Assembly (NCBI RefSeq): GCF_026626705.1
Contig: NZ_JAPNKC010000001.1
Coordinates: 558,001-622,000 of the forward strand
Reading direction: 5' to 3'
Source: Pyxidicoccus sp. MSG2
GTDB lineage: Bacteria > Myxococcota > Myxococcia > Myxococcales > Myxococcaceae
Length of the DNA stretch: 64,000 nucleotides
Shown here: positions 27,462 to 35,984 of the stretch, one piece after another
How the letters are laid out: the number at the start of each line of letters is the position of its first letter
Numbering within the stretch: the stretch's first letter is position 1
Made by a program: the position numbers and the translations under genes
Notes under the pieces: generated by a model
What the model saw: the letters and a program-made list of their open reading frames with translations, nothing else
The model's database searches: none
What the model was told of the DNA's origin: nothing

Positions 27462-28469
27462 TCACCGCAGCCTCCACCAGGTGTTGCCTCCGGGGACGTC
27501 GAACTCCTGGAAGGTGACGGACACGCTGACGTCGAGCGAGAGCACCTGGTGCCACCAGCCCGCGGGGATGAGCAACATCTCCCCGGGCCCCACCACCGCC
27601 TCCAGCACGTCCGCCTCCCGGTACGCGGGGAAGCGCGCCAGGTCCGGAGCATCCGCGTCCACCTGGCTCCACACGCTCCGGTGGCTGTACAGGTGGTGCG
27701 TCTGGAACGAGGGAATGAGCCGGAAGCGCTTGCGGCCGTGAATCTGCCCGAAGAAGACGGTGCCCAGGTCGTGGTGCAGCGCCGTCCGGGTGCCCTCCGG
27801 CCCCACCCAGAGCTTCACCGCCCCGACGAGCTCCGTCTGGCGCAGCACGCCCGGGGGGTAGCGCAAGTCCTCCATCAGCGCGCGCAATTCCTGACGCTCC
27901 AGCGCGAAGTTGCGCGCCGTGAGGTACAAATCATTGGAGGGGCCGCCCTCCAGCAGCCGGCGGATGAACTCCCCGAAGCGCATCACCGTGCGGCAGGCAT
28001 CCGGCTCCAGGTCGTGGTCCGCGCGGGACTCGCGGCCCGCCATCACCTCCACCTCCACGTCACCGAAGCGCTGTGCCAGCACCTCGGGCCGCCAGCGCTC
28101 CAGGACGGGCCAGCCATCCATGAAGTCCTCCAGGATGACGGGCCGGTGCGCGAGGTAGTAGCGCTCCATCAATTCGCGCGAGGACACGCCGCGCCGACGC
28201 GCCAGGCGCTGGTGCCACCCTGACTGCCGGTGAAGCGCCACGCGCGCGTCGAGGAGCGCACGGAGCCTTCCGTGCCCTTCCGCGCGACGACGCCCCTGCT
28301 CCACCGCCGGGTGCTGGAGGACGGACGCCACCCCGGACCGCGCGCGCTCGGGGGCAATGCCAGCCTGGAGCAACGTGCGCTCCAGCGTCTCCGGCTCCAC
28401 GCCCAGCACCAGGTTCTCCGCCAGCCAGGCCCGCCACTCGGGGGCCAGGTCCGATTCCACGTCGCCCAT
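27462..28469 (-). CDS. Cupin_8/JmjC-like Fe(II)/2-oxoglutarate oxygenase with intact site
   Basis: 335 residues from ATG 28469 (MGDVESDLAPEWRAW). Same architecture as the paralogue at 26171: helical domain (WLAENLVLGVEPETLERTL), LMERYYLAHRPVILEDF, then the oxygenase core. Ligands are His232 and Asp234 in ALHHDLG and His307 in GWWHQVL, with KRFRLIP following the first pair. A shared VEVMAGRES segment ties it to the second paralogue. It is the upstream gene of the three, but a 217-base gap containing the proline-rich ORF separates it from the other two, so they may not be one transcript. Substrate unknown. Confidence 0.82.
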   Translation of the reverse strand: MGDVESDLAPEWRAWLAENLVLGVEPETLERTLLQAGIAPERARSGVASVLQHPAVEQGRRRAEGHGRLRALLDARVALHRQSGWHQRLARRRGVSSRELMERYYLAHRPVILEDFMDGWPVLERWRPEVLAQRFGDVEVEVMAGRESRADHDLEPDACRTVMRFGEFIRRLLEGGPSNDLYLTARNFALERQELRALMEDLRYPPGVLRQTELVGAVKLWVGPEGTRTALHHDLGTVFFGQIHGRKRFRLIPSFQTHHLYSHRSVWSQVDADAPDLARFPAYREADVLEAVVGPGEMLLIPAGWWHQVLSLDVSVSVTFQEFDVPGGNTWWRLR

Positions 28470-28797
28470 GCATCCTCCCCGCTCGCGCCAGCCGGGAACA
28501 GTGCGCGAACTCTACAACGCACCCGGGGGCGGGTCTGCGTCGAACGAGCCCGCGAAGCGGGCGGCCACCTGGATGTTGCTCCTGGAGTCCACGGCGACGC
28601 TGGGGATCTACTGGGACACACCTGCCATTGAAGTGCAACTGAACCCGGGGCCGCGTCCGATGCGCCGCGAAGCGGTCCCGAGCGCGGGGAGGCGGCCGGC
28701 CGGGCCCCGCGCTGGCCGGCCTGACTCGGACCGGGCCCGCACCGCTGCACCGGTTCGTTGGAGGACGGACACCTAGATTTGCGGCGGAGGCCTCCGA
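28470..28797. other. Intergenic region, 328 bases, divergent promoters expected
   Basis: Separates the upstream oxygenase gene (minus) from a secreted cysteine-repeat protein (plus). No convincing open frame. A cluster of gccggcc palindromes lies around 28690-28725 and may fold, but there is no T run and no known motif. An AT-richer patch near 28590-28640 could hold promoter elements; I could not fit a clean consensus. Confidence 0.45.
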
Positions 28798-29217
28798 ATG
28801 AAGACAGGCAGCGGTACGTCCCGGCTCTTCCGTCATGCGGCTGGCACGGCGGTGCTCGCCTTCCTCCTCGTGGCTGGCGCTCCGGGGAGTGCCCAGGCGC
28901 GCGAGCAGGCGCCGCAGCTCACCTGCTATCAGCTGGCGCTGGAGGAAGGGCTGACGGACGAGTACGCGGCCACCCAGCTCTGCCGGGGTGCCCGCTCGAC
29001 TGCTCCCGCCAGGTGCTTCCTGCGGGTGCAGGACGAGGGCTCGCTGACGGAGGGACAGGCCTTGCAGCTCTGCCAGTTCGCCACCCCCGAGGACGACCCC
29101 GCCGGGTGCTACCTCGAGGCGCGGCGGAAGTCGTTCATCGACACCTCTCGCGGGGTGCAGCTCTGCCAACCCCCCGTGCAGGAAATGCTGCGCTACTGCC
29201 CCGTCTACGTGCACTGA
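28798..29217 (+). CDS. Secreted small protein with three two-cysteine repeats
   Basis: 139 residues. A signal peptide (LAFLLVAGAPGSAQA) ends near residue 34. The mature chain is three tandem units of roughly 30-36 residues, each starting Cys-aromatic (CYQLA, CFLRV, CYLEA) and ending QLC, then a short tail with a last Cys. Each unit has its own Cys pair, so each probably closes on itself with one disulfide in the periplasm or outside the cell. No catalytic motif is seen and no named family was recognised. It stands alone, transcribed away from the oxygenase genes. Confidence 0.7.
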   Translation: MKTGSGTSRLFRHAAGTAVLAFLLVAGAPGSAQAREQAPQLTCYQLALEEGLTDEYAATQLCRGARSTAPARCFLRVQDEGSLTEGQALQLCQFATPEDDPAGCYLEARRKSFIDTSRGVQLCQPPVQEMLRYCPVYVH

Positions 29218-29227
29218 GCGCGGCGTC

Positions 29228-29509
29228 TCACTTCACGCGCTTCAGCGGCACCTGGAGCTCCGAGGGCAGGTGCTTCGCGTCGGGGTTGCAGCCGCCTTCG
29301 GCCGGGCGGGCGCCGAAGAACAGCTCGTTGCCCACCACCTTCACGAGGTCCAGCTCCCACGGACACTGGTTGAACGAGAACACCGCCGAGCAGCTCACGT
29401 AGAACTTCTGCCCGTTGCCGCCGGGGCGGACCTCGCACTGCGTGGACTTCCACTGGCCGACGATGCTGGGCGGCTCGGCGGCGAGGGCTGCGGTGCGGAT
29501 GGCGTTCAT
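29228..29509 (-). CDS. Small hypothetical protein
   Basis: 93 residues from ATG 29509 (MNAIRTAALAAEPPS). It is likely beta rich (IVGQWKSTQCEV, KFYVSCSAVFSF, WELDLVKVVGNELFFGA) with four cysteines spread along the chain, a composition that suits a small lipocalin-like or periplasmic fold, although only a weak N-terminal signal is visible. It starts directly beside the broken end of the LysR remnant at 29521, so a rearrangement may have cut its upstream region. Function unknown. Confidence 0.5.
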   Translation of the reverse strand: MNAIRTAALAAEPPSIVGQWKSTQCEVRPGGNGQKFYVSCSAVFSFNQCPWELDLVKVVGNELFFGARPAEGGCNPDAKHLPSELQVPLKRVK

Positions 29510-29520
29510 GGCGTCTCCGA

Positions 29521-30003
29521 GGTTGTGCGGCCTTCCGCGTCCAGGCCCTCTTCCGCGAGCGCTTCGTCTGCGTGGCCCGGCGAGGCCACCCGGTGACGGG
29601 CGGGCGGCTCACCCTGGCGCGCTACCTGGAACACGGCCACGTCAGCGTGGCACCGTGGGGCGGCACGGGCAGCATCGTGGACGAGACACTGGGCCGGATG
29701 GGCAAGTCGCGGCGGGTGGTGGTGGCCGTCCCGCACTTCCTCCTGGCTCCCTTCGTCGTGGCCTCCACGGACCTGCTCCTGATGGCGCCGGAGCGCGTGG
29801 CGCAGCGATTGGCGTCCGCTTTCGGATTGGAGCTGCTGCGCGCGCCGATGGGGGTCGCGGGCTTCACGGTGAGCCAGCTGTGGCACGAGCGCGTGCAGCA
29901 CGATGCCGCCCACCCGTGGCTGCGGCGGGTGATTACCGAGGCGGCGGGCTCCAACGCACCTGGCCTGCGCAAGCGCGGGGGACGAGCTAGAGTTGCGGAA
30001 TGA
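29521..30003 (+). pseudogene. LysR-family regulator remnant, 5' end lost
   Basis: The open frame from about 29521 encodes only the last 160 residues of a LysR substrate-binding domain: LFRERFVCVARRGHPV, LARYLEHGHVSVAPWGG, SRRVVVAVPHFLLAPFVVAS and a closing HDAAHPWLRRVI. There is no helix-turn-helix, and no start fits except the GTG at 29572 within the domain. Upstream lies an unrelated gene on the other strand, so the DNA-binding half appears deleted. The stop overlaps the next start (ATGA at 30000). A product, if made, could not bind DNA in the usual way. Confidence 0.75.
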
Positions 30004-30845
30004 AGGACCTTCCGACGGCCCGTGATCTGGAGCTGAGCGCGGCGGAAGCGCCGCCCCCTCCCCGGCAGCTGCTGGCTCCGGGGAGTGAAGCGCTCGCCAT
30101 GCTGGTGCGCCGGGGCTTCCAGCCCACGGTGGCCCCGCTGGACCTCCCCTTCCCCACGGATTTGGAGCCGGAGCGCATGGAGCGACTGGTCGAGCGGCTC
30201 GGCCACTACGCGTTCCGCCTCTTCCTGCGCGGCGCCATCCTGCGGCGTGGCCCGTTCCAGCCCGCCGAGGCGACGAAGTACCTGGAGGAGCCCCAGGCGG
30301 CCGCGTTCGCCGAGGACCTGGTGTCGCTCGGGCTCGCGGCGCGGGAGGACGCGGGGCGCTACAGCCTGACCTGGCCCGCCGCCAGCTTCGGCGGCACGCT
30401 GGAGTGGTACGTGGCGCGCGAGCTGCGCGTGCGGCTCGGCTTCGACGTGGCCGTGGGCGTGAAGTTCCACGCACCCGACGTGGGTGGAGACCTGGACGTG
30501 GTGGCGGCAGCGGAGGGGCGGCTGTTGTACCTGGAGATGAAGTCCTCGCCGCCCAAGCACCTGGCGCCCGACGAGGTGGGCGCCTTCTTCCGGCGCGTGC
30601 GGGCGCTGCGCCCGCACCTGGCCATCTTCGTCATGGACACCGCGCTGCGGCTCTCCGACAAGGTGCTGCCGCTGCTCCAGGCCGAGCTGAGCACCCAGCC
30701 GCCTCCCCCGCCCCGGCGCGTGCTGCGCGAGGTCTGGGCACTCACGCCACACCTGTATGTGGTCAACGCGCGGCAGGATTTGCTGACCAACATTGGCATC
30801 GCCATCGCGGAGGGCTTCCGCGCTCTCGCGCCTCCGCCGCCGTGA
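30000..30845 (+). CDS. Hypothetical protein with PD-(D/E)xK nuclease-like motif
   Basis: 281 residues. The first 140 residues are helical and may be a winged-helix-like region (FQPAEATKYLEEPQAAAF, DLVSLGLAARED). The C-terminal half shows GGDLDVVAAAEGRLLYLEMKSS, with Asp164 or Asp166, Glu179 and Lys181 spaced like the metal-binding core of PD-(D/E)xK nucleases, and a preceding helix with ARELRVRLGF. A nuclease or a nuclease-fold DNA-binding role is possible. No restriction or repair gene is next to it. Start ATG overlaps the LysR remnant's stop. Confidence 0.6.
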   Translation: MKDLPTARDLELSAAEAPPPPRQLLAPGSEALAMLVRRGFQPTVAPLDLPFPTDLEPERMERLVERLGHYAFRLFLRGAILRRGPFQPAEATKYLEEPQAAAFAEDLVSLGLAAREDAGRYSLTWPAASFGGTLEWYVARELRVRLGFDVAVGVKFHAPDVGGDLDVVAAAEGRLLYLEMKSSPPKHLAPDEVGAFFRRVRALRPHLAIFVMDTALRLSDKVLPLLQAELSTQPPPPPRRVLREVWALTPHLYVVNARQDLLTNIGIAIAEGFRALAPPPP

Positions 30846-30920
30846 GCGTGGAGAGTGACGCCCCCGCGCGCCTCGATTGGGAATCAGAAAGGTCCGCGAC
30901 GCATCGTCGCAGGATTGCCG

Positions 30921-31838
30921 ATGTCGAAACTGCCGGATTTCGAAGGGCTGGCGATGTTCGCCAAGGTGGCCGAGGAGCGCTCGTTCGCGGGGGCCGCGCG
31001 AGCCATGGGCGTGTCCGTAGCGACCGTATCGCGTGGCGTCAGCCGGCTGGAGAAACGGCTTGGCGCGCGGCTCTTCAACCGCACCTCGCGGCAACTGGCG
31101 CTGACGGCGTTCGGGCGGACGTTGGCGGAGAGCGCCAGCCGCCTCTATCTCGATGCGGAGGCCATGGAACACGCGGCGCGGGAGCAGTCTGCTCAGCCGC
31201 GCGGTCTCATCCGCCTGGCGGTGCCCATGTCCTTCGGGCTGCGCTGGGTGGCGCCGCTGATGCCGAAGTTCCTCCGTGCCTATCCGGAGGTGTCGGTGGA
31301 TCTCCACCTCTCGGACGCGGTCGTGGAGCTGGTGGGACAGGGCTTCGACGCGGCGCTGCGGATATCCGCGCAGCTGGACCCGTCGCTGGTCGCGCGGCGA
31401 CTCTGTCCCGTCTCACGCTTCATCGTCGCGGCGCCGCGCTACCTGGAGCGGCACGGCCGGCCGAAGCACCCTCGCGACCTGATGGACCGGGATTGCCTTG
31501 GCTACGTCTACCGTGCGCGGAGCGAAGCCTGGCGGTTCGTCAATGCCGCGGGCAGGGAGGAGACCCTCACCCCTGCCGGCCGGCTCAGCGTCACCAACGC
31601 GGATGCCCTGGTGCCCACCGTGCTCGCGGGTCTCGCCATTGCCGAGCTGCCCGACTTCATCGCGAGTGAGTACCTCCACGACGGGAGGATGGAGGTGCTC
31701 CTGAAGGACTGGCCGCTGCCCACCGGCGGCCTCTATTTCGTCACGCCCGCCGCGGGTGTGCGCCCGGCCAAGGTCGAAGCGCTCGCCACCTTCTTCGCGG
31801 AGCACCTCTCCAAGCCCACGTGGCGCTGGCCGCGCTGA
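30921..31838 (+). CDS. LysR-family transcriptional regulator
   Basis: 305 residues from ATG 30921 ([13 protein letters not shown]). The N-terminal winged helix-turn-helix is complete ([20 protein letters not shown], then [15 protein letters not shown]). The effector domain follows from about residue 90 ([18 protein letters not shown], then [12 protein letters not shown]). This is the subgroup that usually controls an oxidoreductase or quinone reductase next to it. The SDR gene begins 108 bases downstream on the same strand and is a likely target, although LysR genes are more often divergent from their targets. Effector unknown. Confidence 0.9.
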   Translation: MSKLPDFEGLAMFAKVAEERSFAGAARAMGVSVATVSRGVSRLEKRLGARLFNRTSRQLALTAFGRTLAESASRLYLDAEAMEHAAREQSAQPRGLIRLAVPMSFGLRWVAPLMPKFLRAYPEVSVDLHLSDAVVELVGQGFDAALRISAQLDPSLVARRLCPVSRFIVAAPRYLERHGRPKHPRDLMDRDCLGYVYRARSEAWRFVNAAGREETLTPAGRLSVTNADALVPTVLAGLAIAELPDFIASEYLHDGRMEVLLKDWPLPTGGLYFVTPAAGVRPAKVEALATFFAEHLSKPTWRWPR

Positions 31839-31946
31839 CCCGAACTCCGCGGCCTTTGCATTCCTGCAATGATGGCTTGCAGTCATTGACGTTTCGGAGG
31901 CCTGCGCACCCCGGTTACATGAGTCTCCACACCTCAGGAGATTCAC

Positions 31947-32701
31947 ATGTCACGCAAGCTCGAAGGAAAAGTGGCCGTCATCACCGGCGCGAACAGCGGC
32001 ATCGGCCTCGCAGCCGCCCGGCGGTTCATCGCCGAGGGCGCGCACGTGTACATCACCGGCCGCCGCCAGGCGGAGCTCGACGCGGCCGTCGCGTCACTCG
32101 GCAAGAGCGCCACGGGCGTGCGCGCCGATGCAGCGAGCCTTCCGGACCTCGACCGGCTGTTCGCCCGGGTGCGCGAGGAGAAGGGCCGCATCGACGTGCT
32201 CTTCGCCAACGCGGTGGCGGCTCGATGCTGCCGCTCGGCGCCATCACCGAGGAGCAGTTCGACGATACGTTCGGCCGCAACGTGAAGGGCGTGCTCTTCA
32301 CGGTCCAGAAGGCGCTGCCGCTGCTGGCCAAGGGGGCCTCGGTCATCCTGACCGGCTCGACCGCGGCCACCGTGGGAACCCCGGCCTTCAGCGTCTATGC
32401 CGCGACCAAGGCGGCGGTCCGCAGCTTCGCGCGCAACTGGATTCTGGACCTCGAGGACCGGAGCATCCGCATCAACGTGCTGAGCCCTGGCTCGACGCGC
32501 ACGCCAGGCCTGGTCAACCTCGCCGGGCCGGACGCCGCGCAGCAGCAGGGCCTGCTCGACATGCTTGCCTCCCAGGTTCCGATGGGCCGGGTGGGTGAGG
32601 CCGATGAAATCGCCAAGGCGGCGGTCTTCCTGGCCTCCGACGACTCGAGCTTCGTCAACGGCTCCGAGCTCTTCGCCGATGGCGGCCAGGCCCAGGTCTG
32701 A
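31947..32701 (+). pseudogene. Short-chain dehydrogenase/reductase, interrupted by a one-base frameshift
   Basis: The gene starts at ATG 31947 behind caggagattcac, a strong ribosome site. The first frame gives the NAD(P)-binding motif TGANSGIG and continues to IDVLFANA. The frame is lost at 32211-32214, and the second frame picks up at [16 protein letters not shown] and runs to the end with the catalytic YAATK and a normal C-terminus (FADGGQAQV). Restoring one G in gcggtggcgg gives an unbroken enzyme of about 250 residues. The substrate of this classical SDR is not evident. It is either a recent lesion or a sequencing error. Confidence 0.85.
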
Positions 32702-32791
32702 ACGTCACTGGCTTGACCTTGTAGCGCAAATGCCGAGCCGCTCAGAGCGGTGCGCCAACTTCAGCGCACCGCGAGCTGGCCGCGAGTGCTC

Positions 32792-33643
32792 TCAGGAACG
32801 GCGTGACACGGTGATTCTCGTGACGCCCCCCAGGGTGACCTTCTCTCCAACGCGGTGCTTCTCCACGTCGGCGCGGATGTCCGCCTCCCACGCTCGCTGC
32901 AGGTGCTCGGGCATTTCGTCGACGAGCTTCACCAGGGGCCCGCCCAGCTCTCGAATCCAGGCCACGATGCCGTGTCCATCGCTGGCTTCCACGACGGGAA
33001 TGTCCAGTTCCTCCACCGCCTCCGTGGAGAAGCCATTGCGTTGCAAGACCGCGTCCAGGCTGGCGCGGTCCGCGTGACGAAACACCCCTGGACCGTCGGA
33101 GCCTGAGATGGGCAGCGGGACGTCTCGATAGCGCTCGAGCATCCGGCGGGCGAGCGAAGCCCAGGGAACGCGAGCGGGCTCGGCCCACGAGGCGATGACG
33201 AGCACGCCACCGGGCTTCAGCGCGTGGTGGATGGACTGGAGGGCCCGCTCTGGCTCGCGCATGTACATCAAGCCCCAGCGCAACGTCGCCACATCGAAGG
33301 ACTGCTCGCCGACCTCGAGCGCTTCAGCATCAACCACCTGGAACCCGACGTTCTTCAGGCCCTCACGACTCGCCCTTTCGCGGGCGATTTGCAGCACCCC
33401 CTCCCCCAGGTCGGTCGCGAGCACCCAGCCATGCGGGCCCACCCGGTGGGCAGCAGGCAGGGCCGGTTCGCCTCGGCCCGAGGCGATGTCCAGGACGCGC
33501 ATTCCCGTCGAGACGCGCCCGAGGTCGAGCATGCGCTCACTCACCGGGCGGGAGAGTCGCGCTTCCATCTCATCGTGACGGCGCCAGAACTCGACCGCCC
33601 GCGCCCGGGCCGCCTCCTGCTGCCTGCGCTCGACGTCATCCAT
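32792..33643 (-). CDS. Class I SAM-dependent methyltransferase (UbiE-like)
   Basis: 283 residues from ATG 33643 (MDDVERRQQEAARAR). Motif I is VLDIASGRGEPALPAA, motif II ends VLATDLGEGVL, and motif III lies in VATLRWGLMYMREPERAL, followed by LKPGGVLVIASWAEP as motif IV. The order and spacing are those of the UbiE/COQ5 group, which methylates quinones and other small lipophilic molecules. About 60 residues of unmatched C-terminus follow. No biosynthetic partner lies nearby, so the substrate is unknown. It converges on the frameshifted SDR gene. Confidence 0.82.
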   Translation of the reverse strand: MDDVERRQQEAARARAVEFWRRHDEMEARLSRPVSERMLDLGRVSTGMRVLDIASGRGEPALPAAHRVGPHGWVLATDLGEGVLQIARERASREGLKNVGFQVVDAEALEVGEQSFDVATLRWGLMYMREPERALQSIHHALKPGGVLVIASWAEPARVPWASLARRMLERYRDVPLPISGSDGPGVFRHADRASLDAVLQRNGFSTEAVEELDIPVVEASDGHGIVAWIRELGGPLVKLVDEMPEHLQRAWEADIRADVEKHRVGEKVTLGGVTRITVSRRS

Positions 33644-33715
33644 GCCTGCGCCCCTCTCTCCCAGGTTGGGGGCGAGGATACAGGCCGGGTTCCCATCCTC
33701 ACACTGCCCATGCAC

Positions 33716-33961
33716 TCACGCCTGGGCCGTCACGCCTGCCGCTCGCGGATTCCCGTTGCGTGCGTGCTGCCCCGGAGCTTCCGTCCGCACCTGCACCAGC
33801 GAGCCATGTGCAGCGGACTGTGCCGTCGCCGGCCGACGGGCGAGCCGCGCGCCATTCCGGCGACGGTTGTGCATCCACCAGAGCGTCACGGCGGCGATGG
33901 CCACCAGCGCACCCAGGCGCGTCAGCGAGGGAACCAGCGGCAATGGAGCGCGACCGACCAT
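33716..33961 (-). CDS. Small single-pass membrane protein
   Basis: 81 residues from ATG 33961 (MVGRAPLPLVPSLTR). An aggagg sequence five bases upstream decides the start. One hydrophobic segment (LGALVAIAAVTLWWM) is followed by a run of basic residues (HNRRRNGARLARR), so the C-terminus should stay in the cytoplasm. The tail is basic and low in complexity. No family recognised. It lies between the methyltransferase and the ECF42 sigma gene on the same strand, but gaps of 70 and 150 bases argue against one operon. Confidence 0.5.
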   Translation of the reverse strand: MVGRAPLPLVPSLTRLGALVAIAAVTLWWMHNRRRNGARLARRPATAQSAAHGSLVQVRTEAPGQHARNGNPRAAGVTAQA

Positions 33962-34112
33962 GAGGGCCTCCTGAGCGGGACACGCCCCGGTCTGCACTTG
34001 GGATGCCATTCGCCGGCCCTCGTGAGGCCGGGCGGTTGCGAGCCGTCAGCAGGCTCGGGTGCCCCAGACTGGCGCACCGGATTGGCGCAATCGCACCATC
34101 CTGGAGCCCCCG

Positions 34113-35375
34113 TCACACATCCGCACTGCTCCACAGGCGCTTCTCCAGGAACCGACGTTCCGTCTCGTTCCTCGCGAGGCTCAGCGCTGTCCGGAAATGC
34201 TTCCGCGCGGCCTCCCGATGACCGCGACGCAGCTCCAGCTCCCCCAGCGCGGCGGGATGGAACGGATAGCTCGCCAGCCTTTCGGAATCCGCGATGGCGT
34301 GCAGCGCCTCCAGCCCACGCTCGGCGCCGTCACGCTCTCCGATGGCAATCGCACGGTTGAGCGCAACGACGGGCGACGGAGCCAGCGCCATCAGCCTGTC
34401 GTACAGCGACACGATGGCCCGCCAGTCCGTTTCCTCCAGGCTGCGAGCGCTCGCGTGCGTCACGGCAATCGCCGCCTCGAGGTGATACGGCGTCACCACC
34501 TCCCCCGACGCCGAGCGCTCGAAGAGCGCGAGCCCTTCCTCCATCCGTCGAGCGTCCCAGTGGGTCCGGTCCTGGTCCACGAGCGCACTCAGCTCCCCGG
34601 CCGGGTCAATCCGCGCTGGGAGCCGTGCCGCATGGACCCACATGAGCGCGGCGAGCGCATACGTGGTGGGCGTCGCGGCCGGAGGGTGTTCAAGCAGCAA
34701 CGCCGTCAGGCGCATGGCCTCATCACACAGCTCGACCCGCACCGCGGCCTTCGCGGAGGCGCCGTGGTACCCCTCGTTGAACAACAGGTACAGCGCCCGC
34801 CTGACGGTCGACAGGCGCGACTCGAACCCGGCATCCGTCAGGTCGAACAGCGTTCGCGCGCCCGCCAGCACCTTCTTCCCTCGAGAGATGCGCTTCTCGA
34901 TGGCCGCGTGCCCCGTCAGCAGCGCGCTCGAAATCTCACTCGCGCCGAAGCCGCACAGGATGTTGAGGATGAGCGCGAGCTGCGCTTCCTCGGGCAGTCG
35001 CGGATGGCAGCACGAGAACATCATCCGGAGCTGCTCGTCGCGAATCGTGTTCGCGGCGAAGGCCTCGTCAATCAGGGGCGCGAGCGTCCACTCCGTTTCG
35101 AGCAGCCGGCCCAGCTCGGGCGCGAAGGTGCGCGCCGTGCGCTCTCGCCGGACGATGTCGAGCGCACGGTTCTTCGCCGCCGCCATGAGCCACGCGGACG
35201 GATTCTCCGGAACGCCGCGAGCCCTCCACGCCTCCATCGCCCGGCAGAAGGCGTCCTGCACGACGTCCTCCGCCAGCGACAGGTTGTGCACGCCGAAGAT
35301 GCGCGTCAGGGCGGCGACCATCCGCCCCGACTCGCGCCGGAAGAAGTGCTCGTTGAGCTCCAGCAGCGTCGCCAC
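34113..35375 (-). CDS. ECF42-type RNA polymerase sigma factor with TPR-like C-terminus
   Basis: 420 residues, GTG start at 35375. Regions 2 and 4 of an ECF sigma factor are present: LAEDVVQDAFCRAMEAW and WLMAAAKNRALDIVRRE for region 2, and LALILNILCGFGASEISSAL for region 4, then a long helical extension (AIAIGERDGAERGLEALHAI) that is the TPR-like hallmark of the group. ECF42 sigmas are not paired with a classical membrane anti-sigma but with small DGPF/YCII proteins. Exactly such a gene heads this operon, so the assignment is well supported. The stress or signal is unknown. Confidence 0.92.
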   Translation of the reverse strand: MATLLELNEHFFRRESGRMVAALTRIFGVHNLSLAEDVVQDAFCRAMEAWRARGVPENPSAWLMAAAKNRALDIVRRERTARTFAPELGRLLETEWTLAPLIDEAFAANTIRDEQLRMMFSCCHPRLPEEAQLALILNILCGFGASEISSALLTGHAAIEKRISRGKKVLAGARTLFDLTDAGFESRLSTVRRALYLLFNEGYHGASAKAAVRVELCDEAMRLTALLLEHPPAATPTTYALAALMWVHAARLPARIDPAGELSALVDQDRTHWDARRMEEGLALFERSASGEVVTPYHLEAAIAVTHASARSLEETDWRAIVSLYDRLMALAPSPVVALNRAIAIGERDGAERGLEALHAIADSERLASYPFHPAALGELELRRGHREAARKHFRTALSLARNETERRFLEKRLWSSADV

Positions 35376-35378
35376 GGG

Positions 35379-35984
35379 TCAACCCGCGCGCGCGTAGCGG
35401 AGCGTGACGTTGCCCGCCGGATGCCGCTTCACCTCCAGCAGCTCCAGCCGCGTGCGCTTCGACACACCGCTGATCATCGGCAGGCCGCTTCCGAGGAGGA
35501 TGGGGTTGACGATGAAGTGATACTCGTCAATCAACCCGTGCTCCGTGAGCTGAGACACGATGGAGCCGCTCCCGAAGATGAGGATGTCCTTGCCGGGCTG
35601 CCGCTTCAGGGCCTCGACCTCTCGTGGGTCGAGCTCCCGGACGAGGCGCGAGTTCTTCCACGTCACCTCCTTCCGGCTCCGGGAGAAGACCACCTTCGCC
35701 ACGTCGTTCAACCAGACCGCCAGCGAGTGGAACTCCGGTGAGCTCCGTCCAGGACTGTGCGGGTCTGGCGCGGTGGGGCCTTCGGTGAGGACACGCGGCC
35801 AGAAGCCCTCGAAGTTCTCGTACGTCCGCCGCCCGAACAGGAGGGTGTCGAAGCCCGGCATGGCCTCCACGGCGCCCTTGTCGATCTCCGCGTCCGGCAC
35901 GGCCCAGTCCAGGCCCCCATCGGCTCCAGCGAAGTACCCGTCCGCCGACACGCGGTTGAACACCACGATGCGTCGCGTGCTCAT
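35379..35984 (-). CDS. RibD-C/dihydrofolate-reductase-like protein
   Basis: 201 residues from ATG 35984 (MSTRRIVVFNRVSADGYF), overlapping the YCII stop in ATGA. The fold signature is SADGYFAGADGGLDWAVPD at the start, then FGRRTYENFEGFWP, and LIDEYHFIVNPILLGSG toward the end, as in the YyaP/RibD C-terminal family. These bind NADPH and resemble reductases, but most members have no known substrate. It is the middle gene of the YCII / reductase-like / ECF42 sigma operon, three bases before the sigma start. Confidence 0.88.
   Translation of the reverse strand: MSTRRIVVFNRVSADGYFAGADGGLDWAVPDAEIDKGAVEAMPGFDTLLFGRRTYENFEGFWPRVLTEGPTAPDPHSPGRSSPEFHSLAVWLNDVAKVVFSRSRKEVTWKNSRLVRELDPREVEALKRQPGKDILIFGSGSIVSQLTEHGLIDEYHFIVNPILLGSGLPMISGVSKRTRLELLEVKRHPAGNVTLRYARAG

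Noticed and set aside
28690..28725. gccggcc palindromes as a possible repeat or attachment site
   Set aside because: Short GC palindromes are expected at this base composition, and no second copy or integrase gene is present.
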